Shown piece by piece: positions 33,502-40,003 of a DNA stretch of 64,000 bases (position 1 is its first letter; every line of letters begins with the position of its first letter). Origin of the DNA: Burkholderia sp052045245. GTDB lineage: Bacteria > Pseudomonadota > Gammaproteobacteria > Burkholderiales > Burkholderiaceae. Made by a program: the position numbers and the translations under genes. Under the pieces are notes generated by a model. That model saw only the letters and a list, made by a program, of their open reading frames with translations. It ran no database searches and had not been told where the DNA came from. The stretch is taken from contig NZ_JBQEON010000016.1 of the NCBI RefSeq assembly GCF_052045245.1, forward strand, positions 62,001 to 126,000, given 5' to 3'.

Positions 33502-34395
33502 ATGCGTGTCTTTGTTACGGGAGCGTCGGGTTTCGTCGGCTCCGCGGTCGTCGCCGAACTCGTGGCCGCCGGGCATGCGGTGCTCGGCCTCGCGCGTTCC
33601 GACGCGGCTGCCGCCGCGGTCGCGGCCGCGGGCGCCGACGTCCATCGCGGGTCGCTGGAGGACCTCGACAGCCTGACGCGCGGCGCGGAGGCCGTCGATG
33701 CGGTGATCCACACGGGATTCAATCACGACTTCTCGCGCTTCGCGGAAAACTGCGAACTCGACCGCCGCGCGATCGAGACGATCGGTGCGGTGCTGGCGGG
33801 GTCGGCCCGGCCGCTGGTCGTCACGTCGGGCCTCGCGCTCGTCGCGCCCGGGCGCGCGGCGACGGAGGACGATCCGCACGTGCCGGTTTCGGCGGCCTAT
33901 CCGCGTGCGTCCGAAGCGACCGCGGCGGCCCTGGACGCGCGCGGTGTGTGCACGTCGGTCGTGCGCCTGCCGCCGTCCGTGCACGGCGACGGCGATCACG
34001 GCTTCGTGCCGCGCCTGATCGCATTCGCGCGGGAGAAGGGGGCCTCGGCGTATCCCGGCGACGGCGGCAACCGCTGGCCGGCCGTGCACCGGCTCGACGC
34101 GGCGCGCGTGTACCGGCGCGCGGTCGAGCGCGGCGCCGCCGGTGCGCGCTATCACGCGGTCGACGATACGGGCGTGCCGTTGCGCGAGATCGCGGAAGTG
34201 ATCGGCCGCCGGCTGAACGTGCCGGTCGTGTCGAAATCGGGCGCGCAAGCCGCCGAACACTTCGGCTGGTTCGCGATGTTCGCGGGGATGGATGCGCCTG
34301 CAACCAGCGAACGCACGCGAGCCTTGCTCGACTGGGCGCCGACGCAGGCCGGGCTGCTGGCCGACATCGACCGGCCGCGGTATTTCGAGACCTGA
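33502..34395 (+). CDS. NAD-dependent epimerase/dehydratase family (extended SDR)
   Basis: 297 aa. The cofactor motif VFVTGASGFVGSAVVAELVAAGHAVLGLARSD identifies an extended or atypical SDR. The family's YxxxK is replaced by AYPRASEA, so the usual catalytic Lys is not seen. The start at 33502 follows GGAGG. It is close to the SDR type often controlled by a divergent HTH regulator in Burkholderia. Substrate unknown. Confidence 0.82.
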   Translation: MRVFVTGASGFVGSAVVAELVAAGHAVLGLARSDAAAAAVAAAGADVHRGSLEDLDSLTRGAEAVDAVIHTGFNHDFSRFAENCELDRRAIETIGAVLAGSARPLVVTSGLALVAPGRAATEDDPHVPVSAAYPRASEATAAALDARGVCTSVVRLPPSVHGDGDHGFVPRLIAFAREKGASAYPGDGGNRWPAVHRLDAARVYRRAVERGAAGARYHAVDDTGVPLREIAEVIGRRLNVPVVSKSGAQAAEHFGWFAMFAGMDAPATSERTRALLDWAPTQAGLLADIDRPRYFET

Positions 34396-34416
34396 TGCGC
34401 GCGTGCCCGCCGTCCT

Positions 34417-35793
34417 TCAATCGACCGGATGCAGATCCTGCAGCAGCGTCGGCACCAGCTCCGACACGGTCGGGTGGATGTGCATCGCGCGACTGATCGT
34501 CGTGTACGGCGCGCCGGCGGTCATCACGTCGAGCAGCCCGTGCACGACTTCGTCGCCCGTCACGCCGAGGATCGACGCGCCGAGAATCGCGTGGCTGTCC
34601 GCGTCGACGATCACCTTCATGAAACCCTGGCTCTCGCCTTTCTCGACCGCGCGGCCGACGCGCGTCATCGGCCGCGTGCCGACCAGCAGCCGGCGGCCGG
34701 TCTGCTTCGCTTCCGCGAGCGTCATGCCGACGCGGCCGAGCGGCGGATCGATGTACATCGCGTAGGCGGTGATGCGGTCGGTCACCCTGCGCGGATCGTC
34801 GTCGAGCAGGTTGGCCGCGACGATCTCGTAGTCGTTGTACGCGGTGTGCGTGAACGCGCCGCGCCCGTTGCAGTCGCCGAGCGCCCAGATGCCGGGCACG
34901 TTGGTGCGCAACTGGTCGTCGACCGTGATGTAGCCGTGCGCGTCGGTCGCGATGCCGGCCTGTTCGAGGCCGAGATCGCTGGTGTTCGGCACGCGGCCGA
35001 CCGCGAGCAGCAGGTGCGAGCCCGCGACCTCGCGGCCGCCGCCGGCGCAGTCGAGGCCGATCACGACGCCGTCGCCGTCGCGCCGCGCGTTCAGGCAGGT
35101 CGCGTCGAGCTGCACGTCGATGCCTTCGTTCGCGAGGATCTCGCGCACGGCCTGCGATACGTCCTCGTCCTCGCGATGGATCAGGCGCGCGCCTTTCTCG
35201 ACGATCGTGACCTTCGACCCGAAACGGCGGTACATCTGACCGAATTCGAGCCCGACGTAGCTGCCGCCGACGATCACGAGATGCGCGGGCAGGAAGTCGA
35301 CGTCCATCATCGTCGAGTTGGTCAGGTACGGCACCGAGTCGAGGCCCGGCATCCGCGGAATCTGCGCGCGGCCGCCGACGTTGATGAACACGCGTTCGGC
35401 CTCGAGCAGTTCGTCGCCCACGCGCACCGCGTTGGGCTGCTCGAAGCGGGCATGACCCTGAAATACCGTCGTGTTGTCGAGCCCGCGCACCCATTGCTCG
35501 ACGCCGTGGTTCGAGCGGCCGGAGATCTGGTCCTTGCGCGCCTTCACGGCCTTCATGTCGACGCTGACGGGGCCCGCCGACACGCCGTATTCCTGCGCGC
35601 GCCGGGCGAGCTGCGCGGCATACGCGCTGGCGATCAGCGTCTTGGTCGGAATGCAGCCGGTGTTCACGCAGGTGCCGCCGAAGCGGCCGCGCTCGACGAT
35701 CGCGACTTTCATGCCGGCGCCCGCGAGCCGCGCGGCGAGCGGCGGGCCGGCTTGGCCCGTGCCGATGACGATCGCGTCGAAGTGTTGCGTCAT
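34417..35793 (-). CDS. Pyridine nucleotide-disulfide oxidoreductase (mercuric reductase-like)
   Basis: 458 aa. FAD motif VIGTGQAGPPLAARLAGAGMKVAIVE, redox-active cysteines in GGTCVNTGCIPTKT, NAD motif VIVGGSYVGLEFGQMYRRFG, second FAD motif WALGDCNGRGAFTHTAYND and the C-terminal dimer motif MHIHPTVSELVP. It belongs to the lipoamide dehydrogenase/glutathione reductase/MerA superfamily but lacks the N-terminal metal-binding domain of MerA. The start at 35793 follows AGGAGG. It is convergent with the epimerase. The substrate (a disulfide or a quinone) is not deducible. Confidence 0.88.
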   Translation of the reverse strand: MTQHFDAIVIGTGQAGPPLAARLAGAGMKVAIVERGRFGGTCVNTGCIPTKTLIASAYAAQLARRAQEYGVSAGPVSVDMKAVKARKDQISGRSNHGVEQWVRGLDNTTVFQGHARFEQPNAVRVGDELLEAERVFINVGGRAQIPRMPGLDSVPYLTNSTMMDVDFLPAHLVIVGGSYVGLEFGQMYRRFGSKVTIVEKGARLIHREDEDVSQAVREILANEGIDVQLDATCLNARRDGDGVVIGLDCAGGGREVAGSHLLLAVGRVPNTSDLGLEQAGIATDAHGYITVDDQLRTNVPGIWALGDCNGRGAFTHTAYNDYEIVAANLLDDDPRRVTDRITAYAMYIDPPLGRVGMTLAEAKQTGRRLLVGTRPMTRVGRAVEKGESQGFMKVIVDADSHAILGASILGVTGDEVVHGLLDVMTAGAPYTTISRAMHIHPTVSELVPTLLQDLHPVD

Positions 35794-35987
35794 GACGTCC
35801 TCCTGCGCTGGTTCAACGTGGGAACGGCGCACGCGCGAGCCGCATGCCGTGCCGGCGCGCGCGAACGGCGACGAGCGCCTATGGTAGTCCCGTTGGCGGG
35901 CGCTCGCGAGTGCCGCACGGCGGGGTCGCGGGCAGCGGGTTGCAACAACGCGCGGGCCCCGGCGTGACCGGGCGCGGCGCGCAGTTT

Positions 35988-36620
35988 CTATTCCTTGCGC
36001 ACCCACTGGCTGAACGACACCGGGTGGCGCGCAGCGGCACGCACCGCGCTGACGAAATCGGGCTTGTCGGGGTCGAGCGGAAACGATTCCGTGTAGATGT
36101 CGCTGGAAAACAGCCACCGGTGCGTGCGCGGGTCATAGTGGAACGTCACGTAGTCGCTCCAGTGCTGTCCGCACGCGACGTCGTTTTGCACCGTGAAATA
36201 GTGCCCCTTCACCGCGATCCCGCCGTCGGCCGCGGATTCCGGATCGAACGGATCGCACTGCAGCGCGTCGTGCGCGCGCATCACGACGCTGTCGTTGCGC
36301 GCGGCGAGCCGGTAGGTATGGTCGGCCTGTTCCTCGTAGATGAGGAGCGGGCGCGGCGACGGTTGCTCGCGCGTATCGGTCGCGCGATGCACGACGACGA
36401 GCAGGCTGTGCCGCCCGTCGGCGAGCGCCGGCCCCGGCTGCGCGACGAACGGCCGGTAGCCGGCCGGCAGTTGCGCGGCGACCGACGGCGGCAGCGGCGC
36501 GGCGGCCTGCGCGTGGCAGCACCACGCGGCGCACAGCGGCGCGAGGGCTCGACGAACCGCCGCGATCGAGGCGATCGCGGCGGCATCGTCGGGATAGCGG
36601 GCGGCGCGGATCTCGATCAT
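35988..36620 (-). CDS. Hypothetical exported-type protein with a GNAT-like N-terminal start
   Basis: 210 aa. The first about 20 residues (MIEIRAARYPDDAAAIASIA) look exactly like the start of a GNAT acetyltransferase. The following stretch AVRRALAPLCAAWCCHAQAA looks like the end of a secretion signal, and the rest (PLPPSVAAQLPAGYRPFV, then ALADGRHSLLVVVHRATD and YDPRTHRWLFSSDIYTESF) looks like a periplasmic protein of unknown function. The join lies at a perfect 12-bp inverted repeat (36557-36583). Either this is a chimera from a deletion, or the true start is elsewhere. No strong ribosome-binding site is seen at 36620. Confidence 0.55.
   Translation of the reverse strand: MIEIRAARYPDDAAAIASIAAVRRALAPLCAAWCCHAQAAAPLPPSVAAQLPAGYRPFVAQPGPALADGRHSLLVVVHRATDTREQPSPRPLLIYEEQADHTYRLAARNDSVVMRAHDALQCDPFDPESAADGGIAVKGHYFTVQNDVACGQHWSDYVTFHYDPRTHRWLFSSDIYTESFPLDPDKPDFVSAVRAAARHPVSFSQWVRKE
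36557..36583. repeat. Perfect 12-bp inverted repeat inside the GNAT-start gene
   Basis: CCGCCGCGATCG-AGG-CGATCGCGGCGG. The arms match over all 12 bases with a 3-base loop. It encodes the AAAIASIAA stretch, exactly where the protein changes from acetyltransferase-like to exported-protein-like. Confidence 0.7.
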
Positions 36621-36799
36621 GGCGGGCGGCGCGGGAGGGCGGGAACGGCAGCCAGCATAGCAGCGCGCGGGCGCTTTCGGCGGGCGGCGAAGCGTGCCAG
36701 AATCATCGACTTCACCGTCGGGCGTCGACACGATTCCGTCACGGCGCGACGCGACACGCAGGCGCCGGCGCTTCGGCGTCGCTGACCCAGGAGACTTCG

Positions 36800-37438
36800 A
36801 TGACTGCATCGGCTGCCGTACTCGCCATTCTGGCCGCGCTGTGGCTTGGCGCGATGATTCCGGGCCCGAGTTTCGTGCTGGTCGCCCGCAACTCGATCGG
36901 GCTGTCGCGCCGCGACGGGCTGGCCACCGCGCTTGGCATGGGCATCGGCGGGATCGCGTTCGGCGGCGTCGCGCTGGCCGGGCTGTATACGCTGCTGCAG
37001 GCGGTCGAATGGCTGTATGTGGGGCTCAAGCTCGCGGGCGGCGCGTACCTGATCTACATGGCGTCGAAGATCTGGCGCGGCGCCGACCGGCCGATCGCGA
37101 TGGACGACCCGCAGGGCGGCGGCGCGGGCAGCGCGCGCAAGTCGTTCTGGACCGGCCTCACGACCCAGCTGAGCAACCCGAAGACGGCGATCTGGTACGG
37201 CAGCATCTTCGCGGCGCTGTTGCCGCAGCATCCGCCGCTGTGGTGCTACCTCGCGCTGCCGCCGCTGGTGTTCGGCGTCGAATTCGGCTGGTACACGATC
37301 GTCGCGCTGTGCTTCTCGAGCCGCCGGCCGCGCGAACTCTACCTGCGCGCGAAGAAGTGGGTCGACCGCGTCGCGGCCGGCGCGATCACGCTGCTCGGGT
37401 TGCGGCTGATCCTGAACGCGCCGAAAGCGGGGATCTGA
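36800..37438 (+). CDS. LysE/RhtB-family exporter
   Basis: 212 aa, about six membrane segments. WLGAMIPGPSFVLVARNSIGLSRRDGLATALGMGIGG is the diagnostic N-terminal motif of LysE/RhtB amino-acid and homoserine-lactone exporters, and GLTTQLSNPKTAIWYGSIFAALLP is the conserved middle. The start at 36800 follows CCAGGAGA. It is divergent from the GNAT-start gene. It probably exports an amino acid, and the substrate is not specified by sequence. Confidence 0.9.
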   Translation: MTASAAVLAILAALWLGAMIPGPSFVLVARNSIGLSRRDGLATALGMGIGGIAFGGVALAGLYTLLQAVEWLYVGLKLAGGAYLIYMASKIWRGADRPIAMDDPQGGGAGSARKSFWTGLTTQLSNPKTAIWYGSIFAALLPQHPPLWCYLALPPLVFGVEFGWYTIVALCFSSRRPRELYLRAKKWVDRVAAGAITLLGLRLILNAPKAGI

Positions 37439-37445
37439 AGCGAAG

Positions 37446-37473
37446 CGGTGCCGCCCGAAAGCGGCACCGTTTC
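37446..37473 (+). terminator. Intrinsic terminator after lysE-type gene
   Basis: CGGTGCCGC-CCGAAA-GCGGCACCG forms a perfect 9-bp stem with a 6-base loop, followed by TTTC. It lies directly past the stop codon of the exporter gene. Confidence 0.75.
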
Positions 37474-37571
37474 ATGCCTGACTGGCATGCCGCCACGGCT
37501 GGCCATTCCACGTAATGGTGGCCGGTTCAGCCGGATCCATCCGATCCGCCCGAGCCGCCGACCACAGCCCC

Positions 37572-38792
37572 TCAGCCCCCTCCGCTCGCCGGAAACCGCT
37601 CGAGCAGCGCCGCGAACCGCATGTCGTCCGGAAACGCCGTCACTTCATATCGCACGGGCCGGTGCGCGGTGGCCGTCATCAGGTCGCCGCAGGCGTCCCG
37701 CAGCGCGGCCATCGGCACGTGGGCCGACTGCCGCGTCGCTTCCCGGTACAGCACGACGATGTCCGTCTCGGGCAGCAGCGTCGGCACGCCGTCGCTCCAC
37801 ACGCCGACGCTGAACAGCTCGCCGTTCTGCCGCCGGTACACGGTGTAGGTCGCAACGAAGATGTCGGTGCCGTCCCGCTTGTGCAGATCGTCGAGCAGCG
37901 CCCGCTGATCCTGGTAGTCGCCGGCGAGCTCGTCCACGCGCAGCGCATGCAGCTTCGCTGCCAGCCCTTCCGGAATGAAGTTCCGCCACGCGGCGCCGTC
38001 CCAGCGCAGCATCAGCGGCGGCAGCGGGCGCGGCTGCGCGCGGGCCTGCTCGGCGAGTTCGACCATCATCGCGAGGCCGGTCGCGTTGCGGTCGCCGGTC
38101 AGCAGCAGCACGGCCCGGTTCGGCGCCATCACCACCGGTGCGCCGGAGATCGGCTGGCGGTGCAGCAGGTCGGTCAGCAGCAGCCGCGCCGCGTCGTAGT
38201 AGTCGCCGAACTGCGACACGAGCACGCCGTCGCGCAGCGCGGCCCACGGCGCGGACGACGCGCCGCGCAGGTTGTCGATCGCGATGTCGCATGCGGCGTC
38301 GAAGCTGACGCCCCATTCGGCGAGCCGCGCCGTCGTCAGCCGCGCGACGCTGAACTCGCCGTCGTAGGCGATGCCGACTTCCAGGTTCTCGCAGAGCGGC
38401 CGGAACGCGACCTCCGACGCGGCCGGCTGCCCGGCGAGCTGCAGCGCGACCACGCCGCGCTCGGTCGCGCTGCGGATGATCGGGCGCAGCCGGGTCCGGA
38501 CCTCGGCGAAGTTCGACGGGATCTCGTGCTGCATCATCGCGCTCGCCTGGCGCTTGAGCGTCGCTTCGCGCTCGGCGGGCGTCGCGCCCGCATAGTCGCG
38601 GAACAGGTTGTGCAGGTTGATGATGTTCGACGGGACGTCCGCCTGCACGAGACGGCCCTTGTCGTCGTCGTGAAGCCACTCGCGCGTGTCGCCGGTCGCA
38701 CGCAGCTGGGCGATCAGGCGTTCGGCGAAGTCCTGCCGGGTCGGCGGTTTGCTGAAGCGCTCGCGCAGGCGCGCGACGAAGTCGGAAAGCAT
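37572..38792 (-). CDS. DUF1444/YtpQ-like hypothetical protein
   Basis: 406 aa, soluble. The N-terminal part (FVARLRERFSKPPTRQDFAERLIAQLRA and NIINLHNLFRDYAGATPAERE) and the PLCENLEVGIAYDGEFSVARLT region resemble the YtpQ/DUF1444 family, but I am not certain of the assignment. Pro-rich and Ala-rich linkers are absent. It is divergent from the DUF3348-DUF802 operon with 463 bases between. It might share regulation with that operon, and no function is known. Confidence 0.6.
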   Translation of the reverse strand: MLSDFVARLRERFSKPPTRQDFAERLIAQLRATGDTREWLHDDDKGRLVQADVPSNIINLHNLFRDYAGATPAEREATLKRQASAMMQHEIPSNFAEVRTRLRPIIRSATERGVVALQLAGQPAASEVAFRPLCENLEVGIAYDGEFSVARLTTARLAEWGVSFDAACDIAIDNLRGASSAPWAALRDGVLVSQFGDYYDAARLLLTDLLHRQPISGAPVVMAPNRAVLLLTGDRNATGLAMMVELAEQARAQPRPLPPLMLRWDGAAWRNFIPEGLAAKLHALRVDELAGDYQDQRALLDDLHKRDGTDIFVATYTVYRRQNGELFSVGVWSDGVPTLLPETDIVVLYREATRQSAHVPMAALRDACGDLMTATAHRPVRYEVTAFPDDMRFAALLERFPASGGG

Positions 38793-39255
38793 CGTGTGCG
38801 GTCGGGCGGGCCCGTCTCTTATTGGTCTTTCGTTGTCATGGGCGGCGGCGCCGGTCTCCCGAGACGCTGCCTGCGGCCCGCGGATATCGGCCGGATATCC
38901 ATCACGCGACCAGCGGCCCGCGCGCCGGTTGCCGGGCGGCGCGGGCCCGCATCGGGCGCGGTCGCGCGGCGGGTGTCGCGATGGTACCGCACGTCCGTGA
39001 CGGAATCGAAGGTTGTCGAACCCGGCCGGCGCGCGCGCACCGGCGCCGGGCGGGGCGGCGCGGCGTCGGATGGCGGCCGGACGCGCCGCCGACGCGGTGC
39101 CGGCCGTGTCCGCGGTGGCGGTCGTCGGCCCGCAAGCCCTTGTGCGGCGGGCGTCCAAGCCGGTTGCACGGGGTGCCGTGCCGGGCCGCTTCCCCGATTC
39201 TGGCGGTCCACCGCCCGACGACGTGTAAACTGCTGCCTTTTTGACGGTTTGCAGC
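38793..39255. other. Divergent intergenic region before the DUF3348 operon
   Basis: 463 bases, very GC-rich. It contains GGATATC-N5-GATATCC at 38882-38900, a 7-5-7 perfect dyad, and the stretch TTATTGGTCTTTCGTTG near 38819-38835. No small gene with a good start was seen. The promoter of the motor-like operon should be in the right half. Confidence 0.5.
38882..38900. promoter_or_regulatory. Inverted repeat GGATATC-N5-GATATCC
   Basis: A 7-5-7 perfect dyad 90 bases upstream of the DUF1444-like gene. A possible operator for this gene and the DUF3348 operon. Confidence 0.3.
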
Positions 39256-39993
39256 ATGGTGCAAGCACCCCCGCGCCCGGCACTGAGCGGCCCGACGCTC
39301 GTCCGGCTGCTCGCGCGCCTGACCGATGCCGACGTCGCGGAATCCCGGCAGGCGCTGTCGGACCGCCTGAGCCAGTGGCTCGGCTGGACCGACGCGATCA
39401 CGCTGTCGTCCGCGCTGAATGCGAGCCCGCCCGGCGTCGCGGCCGGCGTGCGCGGTTACGACGCCGAACGCGACTGCGCGCGCGTGCGCCACGACCTCGC
39501 GCAGGCGATCACGGCGGACAATCGCCCGCGCACGCGGCGGCGTCCCGGCGAGTTGCCGCCGCCGCCCGCCGACACGGCCGACTTCGCGGATTTCCGCCAG
39601 CGCTGCCTGACCCTGCAGCAGGAAATGGAGACCGCGATCGGCCAGTTGCGCGGCCGCCTGCGGGTCGCGCTCGCCGCGCGCGCGTCCGGGATGGCACGGC
39701 TCGCGGCGCTCGACGCGATCATGGAGCGCGTGCTCGGCGCGCGCGAGCGCAGCCTGCTGTCCGCCGTGCCCGCGCTGCTCGGCACGCGCTTCGAGCGGCT
39801 GCGCGACGCGGAACGGCAGGCGCTGGCCGACACGCAAGCGGCAGCCGACGCCGACGCACCGCCAGCCGCGGCGATCGTGCCCGGCACGTGGCTCGACACG
39901 TTTCGCGACGAGATGCAAAGCATCCTGCTCGCCGAACTCGAAGTCCGGTTTCAAACGGTAGACGGGCTGCTCGCGGCCCTTCGTACCTGCTAA
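39256..39993 (+). CDS. DUF3348 domain protein (first gene of the motor-like operon)
   Basis: 245 aa, soluble. It contains LVRLLARLTDADVAESRQALSDRLSQWLGWTDAITLSSAL, a Pro/Arg linker (RPRTRRRPGELPPPP) and a helical region with DFADFRQRCLTLQQEMETAIGQLRGRLR. These match what is known as DUF3348 of beta-proteobacteria, with no known function. The start was set at the ATG 39256. A TTG five codons upstream is in the same frame, and neither has a clear ribosome-binding site. It lies 10 bases before the DUF802 gene. It is probably a cytoplasmic partner of the membrane motor. Confidence 0.75.
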   Translation: MVQAPPRPALSGPTLVRLLARLTDADVAESRQALSDRLSQWLGWTDAITLSSALNASPPGVAAGVRGYDAERDCARVRHDLAQAITADNRPRTRRRPGELPPPPADTADFADFRQRCLTLQQEMETAIGQLRGRLRVALAARASGMARLAALDAIMERVLGARERSLLSAVPALLGTRFERLRDAERQALADTQAAADADAPPAAAIVPGTWLDTFRDEMQSILLAELEVRFQTVDGLLAALRTC

Positions 39994-40003
39994 TCAATAC
40001 GCT

